From positions 1 to 25,377 of IMG/VR virus record IMGVR_UViG_3300044635_002154: 25,377 nucleotides of DNA; one strand, 5' to 3'. Shown in pieces: positions 1 to 7,550 of this stretch (position 1 is the first letter of the stretch; every line of letters starts with the position of its first letter). The notes beneath the pieces are model-generated. The model saw nothing but the letters and a program-made list of their open reading frames with translations, did not search any database and was not told the DNA's origin. The DNA comes from a virus. Position numbers and translations under genes: made by a program.

Positions 1-1490
1 CACAATTTGCCGCGATCATTATGAATTTCTTCTTCAAAATATTCATTAAATTTGCAACTGCAATTGAACCCAATTTTTTTGAGATAAATTTGAATTTTGC
101 TGTTGAGAATCTGCAAGATTTTTTTGGTGATGTATGCTTTTACACCTTCTTCTGAAACAATGACTTTCATTGTATCAAGCAGATTGACTTGCTCAAGCTT
201 TTCCTTCACCACATCAGCAATTGCATTGCTTTTGTTGGCTTGATCATCAATGATTGCATCCACTTCTGTGCTTGTTGTATTGAGCTGATTAATGTCCGCA
301 TCAACATCTTTTATCCATTCTTGTAGCAAATTAATTTCTTTGTTGATGCTGTTGCGACGCGCTTCATCAACTTTGCCTTGATTTATTTTTGCATTGTATT
401 TGCTAATAAAATTCTTGACGGAATCTTTATTGGTTTTTTGCTGAGTTAAGTCCTTTTTATCCACCTCAAGCAATTGCTTCAACTCATTGATTACACCTGT
501 TAATTTTTGCTTTTCTGCTTCAATGTGATTCACATCAGTTGCATCTACAACTCTAAGACATGTGGGACACACATCATTATTTGTGCCAGCATTGCTGTGT
601 TGTTCCTTTAAATTTTTGAGTTGAATTTCTTCAACAGCAATTTTTTGCAACAAGGCATCAATTTTTTCTTGGCATTTGTTTTTGCATTTTTCTAGCTCTT
701 GAATTGTTTCATTTATTTGATCATAATTGGTTGCTGGTAAAACATCCAATTGCTGTTGAAGTGATGCCAGCTCATCATTGCTTTTGAGCTTTCTTTCAGC
801 CAACTGTGCCACCTTGCTGAGTCTCTCTCTGATGATGGCATTGCGCTGCTCTTGTAGTTTCTTTATGCTTGCAGAGATTTCATTGTATTTGAATAATTCC
901 ATCTCATACTTCTTTTTGTACTCATTGTGTTCTTCTCTGACGTGTGCAAGCATTTTGCTAAACACCTGCAGATTAAAAATGTTTTCAATGAATTTGCGCT
1001 TGTCAATCTTGCTCTGTGCCATGAATGGCACTGTTTCACTCAATGTCATTATTACGCAATTTTTAAAAATGCTGGGACTAGCATCAATTAAATCACAAAT
1101 GCTTTGAGTGGTGTTGACAATGGAGTCTCTTGTGACATCTTCATTGTTTTTAAACAAAAAGCATTTGCTTGGATTGAGCGTGCGCACAACTTTATACTCA
1201 TTGATGTTGTTAATATCAATGACATCAAACACAAGCGTTACACTGCATGTTGCATTGGTGTAATTGTTGATGATTAAATCTTTTTTGAGCTCACGCATGG
1301 TTGTGCCAAAAATTGCAAAATACAATGCATCAGCAATTGTTGATTTGCCTACACCATTGCGTCTATCCATCATATCCTTGTTAACACCTGTGATGATGTT
1401 GGTACCAGTTTCAAACTCAATTGTGACAGGTTCCTTGCCAATGGATAGGAAATTGGTTATGGATATTTTCTTAAAATTGACTTGTTTCAT
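1..1490 (-). CDS. 46: Recombination endonuclease subunit gp46 (SbcC/Rad50-like), partial at its 3' end
   Basis: This is the ATPase subunit of the phage SbcCD/Mre11-Rad50-type nuclease, which resects DNA ends for recombination-dependent replication together with gp47. I translated the frame by hand from ATG at 1490; 496 codons are open to the window edge and the C-terminal ATPase lobe is missing (T4 gp46 is about 560 residues). Near residue 47 there is a Walker A motif, GVGKST. A long coiled-coil region rich in Lys, Glu and Leu follows. It is interrupted by a zinc hook, CPTC, at residues 308-311. The start codon overlaps the gp47 stop as ATGA, so the two are probably translationally coupled. 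The combination of Walker A, coiled coil, CxxC hook and a gp47 neighbour makes the call firm. Confidence 0.93.
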   Translation of the reverse strand, partial: MKQVNFKKISITNFLSIGKEPVTIEFETGTNIITGVNKDMMDRRNGVGKSTIADALYFAIFGTTMRELKKDLIINNYTNATCSVTLVFDVIDINNINEYKVVRTLNPSKCFLFKNNEDVTRDSIVNTTQSICDLIDASPSIFKNCVIMTLSETVPFMAQSKIDKRKFIENIFNLQVFSKMLAHVREEHNEYKKKYEMELFKYNEISASIKKLQEQRNAIIRERLSKVAQLAERKLKSNDELASLQQQLDVLPATNYDQINETIQELEKCKNKCQEKIDALLQKIAVEEIQLKNLKEQHSNAGTNNDVCPTCLRVVDATDVNHIEAEKQKLTGVINELKQLLEVDKKDLTQQKTNKDSVKNFISKYNAKINQGKVDEARRNSINKEINLLQEWIKDVDADINQLNTTSTEVDAIIDDQANKSNAIADVVKEKLEQVNLLDTMKVIVSEEGVKAYITKKILQILNSKIQIYLKKIGFNCSCKFNEYFEEEIHNDRGKL

Positions 1491-2518
1491 TTATACTTTC
1501 TAAAAATGTTGAGTGCATACTCCTGCAGTTTATTTTTGTGAGGATATTGCATGAGATCAATGAATTCAATGAGCGCTTGCTCAATGTCAATGCCATCAGA
1601 ATTCATTGTGCATTTCTGATTGTTGACGCTCATTGAAATATCTTCAATGAATTCTATTTCAAGTGGGTTGCATAATTTAATTTTTGCTTTGAGATCTTCC
1701 AATTCCTGCTCCGGCAACTGCTCATCAACTATAAACTGAATTATGTTGTTGCATATGTTGTTGAGATCATCTTCACCAGCAACACTATTTTTAATTTGTG
1801 ATAATTTGTATTTGAACAGCAATGGTGAAATTTTATTTTCATAAAAATCAATGCTCTTGTTGTTGGCATCAAAAATATAATAACCCTTGGCATTGCCAGA
1901 ATCATTCATGTCCATTTGAAATGGATTGCCTACATATATAATCTTGCCTATTTCAAATAATCTCTCTTCATGAAAATGGAAATGACCAGAAAAAATTAAA
2001 GGTGATTTATCCAGAAGCTTTCTGATGGTGAGTCCATGATCACAAAGCTTAAATGTGTTCATTTTAAAAGTCTGAATTTCAAAATGACCAAACACTGCAT
2101 CACTCTGTTCAATATCCTCAAGGGTAGTACCCCATGGACACAACATAAATTTATAACCCCCTGCTGTAGTAATGCTCTGCGGTGTATGATAAATGTTGAT
2201 GTTTTTCCAGCCCTGCAAAATTGATAACGAATTGACACCAGCATGCTGCTTGTAAAAGCAATCATGATTGCCTGGAAACATATGCAGATTAAATTCAGAT
2301 AACTCTTGCAGCACATCACATGCTGCATGCATTGTATCTACTGATACAAAATCTCTATCATGAAAAAAGTCCCCGCAGAAAATTACATCAGAGATGTTGT
2401 GTAATTTGAGCTCATTAGCAAACCATTTTGCCCACTGTTTGGATGTGTTGTGCCAAAGTGGGGCATTGCAGTGCACACCCATGTGCAAATCACTAAAAAT
2501 TGCAACCCGATCATTCAT
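1487..2518 (-). CDS. 47: Recombination endonuclease subunit gp47 (SbcD/Mre11-like metallophosphoesterase)
   Basis: This is the nuclease subunit that pairs with gp46. The calcineurin-like metallophosphoesterase motifs appear in order: SDLHMG (DxH), CGDFFHDRD, PGNHD and SGHFHFH, which together supply the two-metal site. An in-frame ATG at 2575 would add 19 residues and overlap gp55 by 65 bases. I chose ATG at 2518 (343 residues) because the protein then begins just before the first catalytic motif, the overlap with gp55 is only 8 bases, and GAGGAA lies 8 bases upstream. That is one of the few Shine-Dalgarno-like sites in the window. The gene lies in a gp55-gp47-gp46 operon. Confidence 0.93.
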   Translation of the reverse strand: MNDRVAIFSDLHMGVHCNAPLWHNTSKQWAKWFANELKLHNISDVIFCGDFFHDRDFVSVDTMHAACDVLQELSEFNLHMFPGNHDCFYKQHAGVNSLSILQGWKNINIYHTPQSITTAGGYKFMLCPWGTTLEDIEQSDAVFGHFEIQTFKMNTFKLCDHGLTIRKLLDKSPLIFSGHFHFHEERLFEIGKIIYVGNPFQMDMNDSGNAKGYYIFDANNKSIDFYENKISPLLFKYKLSQIKNSVAGEDDLNNICNNIIQFIVDEQLPEQELEDLKAKIKLCNPLEIEFIEDISMSVNNQKCTMNSDGIDIEQALIEFIDLMQYPHKNKLQEYALNIFRKYK

Positions 2519-2978
2519 TAAAATATTCTTCCTCACCATCGCATGGGCGTGTATAGATGTTGTAATTTTCATCATGAATTTCGCCTGCAGTTAATAATTT
2601 TTCATAGCATTCAGCTTTGTACTCTTCCAAGGCTTCATGATGCTTCTTTTCTTTTTTGATGCGATTTATGAATGCATGGAATGCAATGGTGGTAAAATAT
2701 GAAAAGGGATTTGTATCTCCTTCTATGTTAAACTTTTTAAATTTTAATGCGCTGTACATCTTCACCAGTGCATCTCCCACCATTTCATCTCGATAAGTGT
2801 AATTATGAAAACTTGGTGAGTGACTTAATCCCTCAGCAATTTTATTCAAACTATTTCCCAAATCATTGATGCAAATATCATCTTTATAAAACTGCTCTAT
2901 TTGCTTGCGCAGTACATCTGGATTCACGTAGAATTGCTCTTTGGGAATAGTTGATGTTTGTCTTTTTTCTGTTGACAT
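2511..2978 (-). CDS. 55: Late-transcription sigma factor gp55
   Basis: This is a divergent, reduced sigma factor that directs host RNA polymerase to late promoters with the TATAAATA element; in T4 it works with gp33 and the gp45 clamp. It has 155 residues against 185 in T4. The recognisable part is the sigma region 2-like core around residues 66-115: an acidic/aromatic stretch, then NPFSYFTTIAFHAFINRI and a basic KKEKKHH segment. This is characteristic of gp55 in T4-like phages. Its position next to gp47 and gp46 fits. Candidate late octamers in this window are at 4855-4862, 9639-9646, 11035-11042 and 14152-14159. A separate sigma70-like promoter sits directly upstream. Confidence 0.88.
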   Translation of the reverse strand: MSTEKRQTSTIPKEQFYVNPDVLRKQIEQFYKDDICINDLGNSLNKIAEGLSHSPSFHNYTYRDEMVGDALVKMYSALKFKKFNIEGDTNPFSYFTTIAFHAFINRIKKEKKHHEALEEYKAECYEKLLTAGEIHDENYNIYTRPCDGEEEYFNE

Positions 2979-2987
2979 ATTGTTGTA

Positions 2988-3015
2988 ATTATACTATAGG
3001 CTTGTTATTTCTCAA
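2988..3015 (-). promoter_or_regulatory. Sigma70-like promoter of the gp55-gp47-gp46 operon
   Basis: Read on the minus strand: TTGAGA at 3015-3010, a 16-base spacer, a perfect TATAAT at 2993-2988, then 9 bases to the gp55 ATG at 2978. The -35 box lies in the end of uvsW. Transcription should begin about 3 bases before the start codon, so the leader would be nearly absent. Confidence 0.6.
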
Positions 3016-4456
3016 TGAAAGGAACTACATTAAATTGAATCTTTTCCTGTTCATAAATTTTTTGCCGATGCATTGCATGTTCATTGCCGTATTTGAGATT
3101 GTCACACAAATCAATGATTGTTAATTTTTGCTTGTTGTCGTTTTTTCTCAATCCGCGACCAATGCTCTGCACCACGCGAATAAAACTCTTGCCACCAGCA
3201 GCAAAAATAATCATGTGAATGTTTTTAATATTAACGCCAGTTGAGAAGATTGAACTCATTGCAACAACAATCATATCATTTTTAATTTCCATTTGCTGCT
3301 TTACAATTTCTCTATCATCAATCTCAATTTCACCTTTGATGTATTCCACGTGCTTGTTGGGACAATGCAATTTTAAATGCTGGTGCAATGCATCTCCATG
3401 TGGCAAATGATTTACTAAAATGAGCACATTGTTGTTGAACCCACTGCATATCTGTTGTATTATTTTGTTGCGAAAAGATGAATTGTAAATGAAATCAAGC
3501 TCAGCTCTATATACTGCTGTTGTTAATTTGTTGCCCTTGCTATCAGTTGTGATGGTGGGCTTGGGTGGCTGCTGGGCATACGTCAACTTTAAAATTTTAG
3601 CATTTACGTTTGAAAGAAAAGACTGCTCACGCAATTCATGACTGGTCTTCTTTATTAAAATTTTACCAAATTTGCCAATGACATTCCACCGATCAACTGC
3701 ATCTGTTGGCAGTGTACCAGTAAAACCAAACTTGCAGCTAGTTTTTATCTTTGCAACAATTTTATTAATCTTGTTACTCTTCTTTATTGTGTGTGCTTCA
3801 TCAGCAATCAGCACATCAACATATTCTATCCATTCATGCTCATCAAATCTATTGAGCACAATGTCATGATTTGCTATAATCACATGAGCAGATTCATCCA
3901 TCTTGTGTTGACCAGTCCATGCACAAACCTTGAAGGGTACATTGTACTGTTTAAAGTCATTGTATGTTTGCACAGCAAGCCCAGGATCAGGAACCAGTAT
4001 CAAACACTTGAATGTTGCGTCTTTGAAAAAGCTAGACACAAGACTTGCCATTATCAGCGTTTTACCAGCACCAGTTGCTAGCAAACACATGCCTCTGCCT
4101 TGCTCAATGCACAAATTTACTGTTTGCTGCTGATAGTCTCTCAATTCAAGAGACAATTGATTGTAAAACTTTGCATTGTTTGTAGGTTTGGCAATGGCAT
4201 CAAAGGCAGCGCTGCGGTGAATGCTGCTTGCCAACTGCTTTGCAACAATGACGTGCTCAATTTCATCAACCAAACCAGGTTCGAATATGCCAGTTGGTGT
4301 TATTGCATACAATTTGCTAGGAATAAACTGCTTGTTGCGTGCAAATTTCTTGGCTTTATTTTCTGTACTGAATTCGCTGCGGATTCTCTCGAAAACCTGC
4401 TCATCACTACAAATTAACTTGCAATCTTTGTTAACAACATCAAACAAAACATTCAT
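3005..4456 (-). CDS. uvsW: UvsW-type RNA-DNA/DNA branch-migration helicase
   Basis: This is a superfamily 2 helicase. In T4 the family unwinds R-loops and branched recombination intermediates and shuts off origin-dependent replication late in infection. It has 483 residues, close to the T4 protein. Visible motifs: a UvsW-type N-terminal region (residues 1-100); Walker A ATGAGKT at 127-133; DEAH at 219-222, in the context LIADEAHTIKK; a FGFTGTLP motif III; and motif VI QSIGRGLRK near the end. ATG at 4456 overlaps the uvsY stop by 4 bases, with no Shine-Dalgarno site, which suggests coupled translation. It is adjacent to uvsY, as in T4. Confidence 0.92.
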   Translation of the reverse strand: MNVLFDVVNKDCKLICSDEQVFERIRSEFSTENKAKKFARNKQFIPSKLYAITPTGIFEPGLVDEIEHVIVAKQLASSIHRSAAFDAIAKPTNNAKFYNQLSLELRDYQQQTVNLCIEQGRGMCLLATGAGKTLIMASLVSSFFKDATFKCLILVPDPGLAVQTYNDFKQYNVPFKVCAWTGQHKMDESAHVIIANHDIVLNRFDEHEWIEYVDVLIADEAHTIKKSNKINKIVAKIKTSCKFGFTGTLPTDAVDRWNVIGKFGKILIKKTSHELREQSFLSNVNAKILKLTYAQQPPKPTITTDSKGNKLTTAVYRAELDFIYNSSFRNKIIQQICSGFNNNVLILVNHLPHGDALHQHLKLHCPNKHVEYIKGEIEIDDREIVKQQMEIKNDMIVVAMSSIFSTGVNIKNIHMIIFAAGGKSFIRVVQSIGRGLRKNDNKQKLTIIDLCDNLKYGNEHAMHRQKIYEQEKIQFNVVPFIEK

Positions 4457-4851
4457 AACTGCTCAAGCTTCATAATTTCCACAATGTTGCGGACATCATG
4501 AGATGTTGAAAAGAAGTTCTTTTGAACTTGCTCTAAAAACTCAACAATTAGCTTGTTTGTTGCTATTTGTTCATTGATTGACTGAATGTCATTGCTACCC
4601 TCTGCTGCATTTTGAATAGTCTTGCTACTCATAAGTACTGGAGAATCCCTGCCAATCTTTGCAGAAACCTCTTTTATGATGTTGCTCTTTTGCTTCTCTA
4701 ACTCATTTATTTTTATTTTATGTTCAATGAGGCGAGCAGCCCAGTGATGTCTTCTTGCTGGCAATTTGCGAGCAACATCAGCAATGTTTATTTGATTTAT
4801 CTCTAAATCAGCTTTAATTTGCTGAATATAATTACCCAACACTTCATTCAT
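4453..4851 (-). CDS. uvsY: UvsY-type recombination mediator
   Basis: UvsY loads the UvsX recombinase onto gp32-coated single-stranded DNA. This protein has 132 residues against 137 in T4. It shows the expected helical make-up: an acidic N-terminus (NYIQQIKADLEI), a basic patch around residues 28-42 (KLPARRHHWAARLIEH) where T4 UvsY has its DNA-binding Lys/Arg segment, and a long Lys/Glu-rich C-terminal helix. The assignment rests on this pattern, the length and the uvsW neighbour. It is the first gene of a leftward unit and is divergent from the gene at 4877. Confidence 0.82.
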   Translation of the reverse strand: MNEVLGNYIQQIKADLEINQINIADVARKLPARRHHWAARLIEHKIKINELEKQKSNIIKEVSAKIGRDSPVLMSSKTIQNAAEGSNDIQSINEQIATNKLIVEFLEQVQKNFFSTSHDVRNIVEIMKLEQL

Positions 4852-4854
4852 TTG

Positions 4855-4862
4855 GATAAATA
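4855..4862 (+). promoter_or_regulatory. T4-type late promoter octamer GATAAATA
   Basis: It matches the NATAAATA late element read by gp55-type sigma factors and lies 14 bases before the ATG at 4877. I see no -35-like hexamer upstream, as expected for a late promoter. Confidence 0.5.
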
Positions 4863-4886
4863 TAACACAACATCATATGAATGCAA
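4859..4886 (-). promoter_or_regulatory. Sigma70-like promoter of uvsY-uvsW
   Basis: Minus strand: TTGCAT at 4886-4881, 16 bases, TATATT at 4864-4859, then 7 bases to the uvsY ATG at 4851. The predicted transcript would start at or within one or two bases of the ATG. It overlaps the plus-strand octamer at 4855-4862, so the 25-base divergent gap may carry two back-to-back promoters. Confidence 0.5.
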
Positions 4887-5116
4887 CAATTTTTGATAAA
4901 TTATATAAACAACTCATGGAAGATAATACATCCATGGGCACTTTTGGGCCAAATTCACAACTTTACACTAATTTGGGTGAACCAAATGCAGATGTTTATG
5001 CAACTAATGATGCAAGAATGCCTAAAGTATTGGGTAAAAAGAAAAAAATTAGCCGCAGAACTGCTCCCGAAACAGTATTTTTAACTGGCAAATTGAAAAA
5101 GAATAAAAAAAGCTAA
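4877..5116 (+). CDS. Small basic protein with capsid-targeting-like N-terminus
   Basis: I do not recognise a family. The 79-residue product starts with a short amphipathic helix (NATIFDKLYKQLMED) and ends in a strongly basic tail with KKKKK and KKNKKS. The N-terminus resembles the capsid-targeting peptides of T4 internal and core proteins. It contains LME, which fits the T4 gp21 protease rule of Leu/Ile-x-Glu before the cut. Together with the late octamer at 4855 and the basic body, this suggests a packaged internal or prohead-core protein. That role is inference. Confidence 0.7.
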   Translation: MNATIFDKLYKQLMEDNTSMGTFGPNSQLYTNLGEPNADVYATNDARMPKVLGKKKKISRRTAPETVFLTGKLKKNKKS

Positions 5117-5170
5117 TGTTGCACTAGTTGATTTATAATTATTGAAAGAATAACTACTATTAAGAAGTAA

Positions 5171-5575
5171 ATGAGTAGTTTAGGACATTGGACATGCAAT
5201 ATTGAGATTCCTCAAGAACATTATGGTTTTATTTATTTAATAACTAATAAAACCAATAATCGCAAATACATTGGAAAGAAACAATGCAAATCTAAGCGTA
5301 AGAAACCATTGCGCAAGGGCAAAAAGAATAGAGTATCAGTAATTAAAGAAACAGATTGGATGACGTACACTGGTAGTTGCAATGAATTGAATGATGATAT
5401 TGCAAAAATAGGCAAAGATAATTTTACATTTGAAATTATACGGTTCTGCAACAGCAAATGGGAGATGGGTTACTATGAAATTCAAGAACAAATATTCAAA
5501 CAAGTGCTATTAACATCAGAATACTACAATGGGATAATCAATTGCAGGCTTGGTAAACTGAAGCAGTACAGATGA
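5171..5575 (+). CDS. GIY-YIG-like nuclease domain protein
   Basis: The 134-residue protein shows a GIY-YIG core: GFIYLIT at residues 19-25 (the GIY strand), then KYIGKKQ at 32-38 (the YIG strand). A very basic loop follows, with KSKRKKPLRKGKK. Next is the segment DWMTYTGSC, a Trp-Tyr-Gly-Ser pattern common in phage members, and a conserved ELNDDIAKIG helix. Such proteins nick or cut DNA; phage versions are linked to homing, recombination or packaging. The protein is short and has no obvious DNA-binding C-terminal domain, so it need not be a homing enzyme. ATG overlaps nothing upstream; the stop overlaps the next start as ATGA. Confidence 0.7.
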   Translation: MSSLGHWTCNIEIPQEHYGFIYLITNKTNNRKYIGKKQCKSKRKKPLRKGKKNRVSVIKETDWMTYTGSCNELNDDIAKIGKDNFTFEIIRFCNSKWEMGYYEIQEQIFKQVLLTSEYYNGIINCRLGKLKQYR

Positions 5576-6090
5576 TACATGCATTCCCGCTTTATAATGT
5601 AAGCATATGTGATTTTTGTGAGGCCTTCAACACAATCATTGCTAAAAATTACATGAAATATTGCAGTGACTATGATATTACATCATTTAATAAAACTGCA
5701 AAGCAAGTTTTAACACATTGCATCATTCAAACGTGCTGTGATGTAGCTTTGAGCATTGAGCAAGGCAAGATTATATTCTACTACAACAAGGAATGCCTAA
5801 AGATACAAGATGATGCTGGTGAAATAGCTGAGTTTGTGCACAAGACCATTGCAGTTTGTGCTAAAAAACTACCAATTTCATGGTACTGCAGCAGCAAACC
5901 ACTCAAATACTATCTACACATCATTGAGCAACAGCAAGGTAACTCATTTTTATTGCAAATAAGTAATAAGACCAAGAGCAATTATACTTTTAACAAGGCC
6001 TTGAGCTACATCAATAAGAACCAATTGACATTTTTAAATGATCATTACTTTACATGTTTAAAAACACGTTGCTTGTTACTAAATACATGA
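5572..6090 (+). CDS. Unknown 172-residue protein
   Basis: I recognise no family. The protein is soluble in appearance, with several Cys residues scattered in the first 120 residues (two consecutive in the segment IQTCCDVA), and no signal peptide or membrane segment. Its start overlaps the GIY-YIG-like gene as ATGA, and its stop is followed after one base by the next start. It therefore belongs to a plus-strand operon running from 5171 to at least 7542. The tight coupling supports a real gene. Confidence 0.65.
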   Translation: MIHAFPLYNVSICDFCEAFNTIIAKNYMKYCSDYDITSFNKTAKQVLTHCIIQTCCDVALSIEQGKIIFYYNKECLKIQDDAGEIAEFVHKTIAVCAKKLPISWYCSSKPLKYYLHIIEQQQGNSFLLQISNKTKSNYTFNKALSYINKNQLTFLNDHYFTCLKTRCLLLNT

Positions 6091-6091
6091 A

Positions 6092-6496
6092 ATGCAACGA
6101 ATTTTTGATTCAATTGTAAGCGAAGCCTGCAGAATATATCTAGAACAGCCAGAAGGTGCAGCACAAGCTAATGCACAGCAGCCTGCACCTGATGCTGCAC
6201 AACCACAAGATGCAGCAATGGCTCAACAGCAGCCAGATGTGAGTCAAATACAAGCAGGATTTGATGTATACAGGGATATGGTTATTCAGCTCATGAGATC
6301 ACTTGCAACTCTTGCAGGTGCCATTGAAAGCGGTGACACAGAGCAGATGGAAGCAGTAAAAAAGGTTATTCCAAATGATATTGTTACACAAATAAATCAA
6401 AGCATTGGTCAAATATCCACTGCTGATCCTGCAGTTGTAGCTCAGAATGTTAACACTTTGCTGGGACGCCTCAATCCAACACCCACTGGAGCTTAA
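6092..6496 (+). CDS. Ala/Gln-rich protein, possible prohead core or internal protein
   Basis: The 134-residue product starts with an amphipathic helix (QRIFDSIVSEACRIYLEQ), followed by an Ala/Gln/Pro-rich low-complexity stretch at about residues 21-55, then a helical region and a C-terminal NTLLGRLNPTPTGA. The layout of targeting helix, disordered linker and helical body is like small T4-like prohead core proteins, but there is no sequence signature that proves it. The stop overlaps the next start as TAATG. Confidence 0.6.
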   Translation: MQRIFDSIVSEACRIYLEQPEGAAQANAQQPAPDAAQPQDAAMAQQQPDVSQIQAGFDVYRDMVIQLMRSLATLAGAIESGDTEQMEAVKKVIPNDIVTQINQSIGQISTADPAVVAQNVNTLLGRLNPTPTGA

Positions 6497-7542
6497 TGAA
6501 GCATCTCATCATAGCAGATGAGAATAAAGAAATTATTGAACAGTACGATATAGATGAATGTCTATGGAGTGAGGTGCTATATCATTATGTAAAGCTGCGT
6601 CAAACAGATGCAAACATTGGTGAATGTTTAAAGATCATCAATGATAATCTGCACAAAAGAAGTGGTTATAGCATGCTCAATGGCAGAGTAATTGATAGAT
6701 TGTCTGAAATTAATAAATTTTACGCCTACATCAAAGATGTTTGTGGTGAAGGTTATTACAGCATTTTGCAAAAAATCAATGATGGTGCTGCATCTTCATT
6801 ATTTTTGGAATTTATAAACAGAAACTGCAACAATCGTTGCAACATCATTGACTTCTTCAATGAATTTTATGGCATTGATTTAAAAAATAGTGATGCAACT
6901 GCAGAAGTGTGGACAAAGATGAGACCCTTGTCTGATGAAGGCAAGACTCGTGGGTATTCTGGTCCATCTGAAATGCCTTTGCTCTTGTTTGCAGGTGGTT
7001 GCAAAGCAAGCAAGGGTGATATGTTGTTGCTGGATCAAATGATTGAGATCAAGGGAGAAGGTGGAAGAATAGGTGAGTATAGCAAGTGGTGCAACAGCAA
7101 GCAATTGATTGATAAATTCCTAAATCAATTCAATGAAAAGGGCGCAACCATTGCTGAATCTCAAACTGAATTTAACTTTGGCAATTTAATTGAGCAAAGC
7201 TTGGATCATTTGGATTTTTCCATGATGCCATTTCAAATATCGCAGCTAGCAAAGCATTGTGCAAGCAACAATGCTGTAAAAACTCGCAATGATGCATTAA
7301 TTTTTATAGGCTGCATTCAACTAATTGAATACATGCAATCAAAGACAGATGATTGGTTTGTTTTGTTCAAACATCCTGGCAAAAATACTGCGCCATTTGG
7401 CACTTCATTTATACTCAATTGCAAAGAATATAAACTTTCAAATGAACATGTGATGGTGCTCATGCAGCTTTGCAAAGCTGCCAATGTTTCTTTTTCTCCA
7501 TGTTATGACAATGGTGGCTACAAAATTAAATTCACCAAATAA
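6496..7542 (+). CDS. Putative PD-(D/E)XK-type nuclease
   Basis: This 348-residue protein is not one I recognise by name. In the middle it carries what looks like a restriction-endonuclease-fold active site: EMPLLLF (Glu on helix 1), KGDM about 15 residues later (Asp), then IEIKGEGGRIG, which supplies the E-x-K pair and a GR motif. This spacing is typical of PD-(D/E)XK enzymes. No helicase or DNA-binding domain is obvious, so it could be a Holliday-junction or end-processing enzyme, or a structural relative. GGAG five bases before the ATG is one of the rare Shine-Dalgarno-like sites here. It sits in an operon with 5171-6496. Confidence 0.55.
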   Translation: MKHLIIADENKEIIEQYDIDECLWSEVLYHYVKLRQTDANIGECLKIINDNLHKRSGYSMLNGRVIDRLSEINKFYAYIKDVCGEGYYSILQKINDGAASSLFLEFINRNCNNRCNIIDFFNEFYGIDLKNSDATAEVWTKMRPLSDEGKTRGYSGPSEMPLLLFAGGCKASKGDMLLLDQMIEIKGEGGRIGEYSKWCNSKQLIDKFLNQFNEKGATIAESQTEFNFGNLIEQSLDHLDFSMMPFQISQLAKHCASNNAVKTRNDALIFIGCIQLIEYMQSKTDDWFVLFKHPGKNTAPFGTSFILNCKEYKLSNEHVMVLMQLCKAANVSFSPCYDNGGYKIKFTK

Positions 7543-7545
7543 ATA
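7538..7545 (+). promoter_or_regulatory. Possible late octamer AATAAATA before the retropepsin-like gene
   Basis: It matches NATAAATA but lies only 5 bases before the GTG start at 7551 and overlaps the stop codon of the upstream gene. It could be a late promoter giving a leaderless message, or a chance match in AT-rich sequence. Confidence 0.3.
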
Positions 7546-7550
7546 AACTG

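Noticed and set aside
4270-4295. ggttcgaat, resembling a tRNA T-loop
   Set aside because: It lies inside the uvsW coding sequence, and no acceptor, D or anticodon stems can be built around it.
2036-4475. Several plus-strand open frames of 60-105 codons opposite gp47 and uvsW
   Set aside because: They lie opposite genes with clear protein motifs, overlap one another, and show no recognisable domain or start signal.
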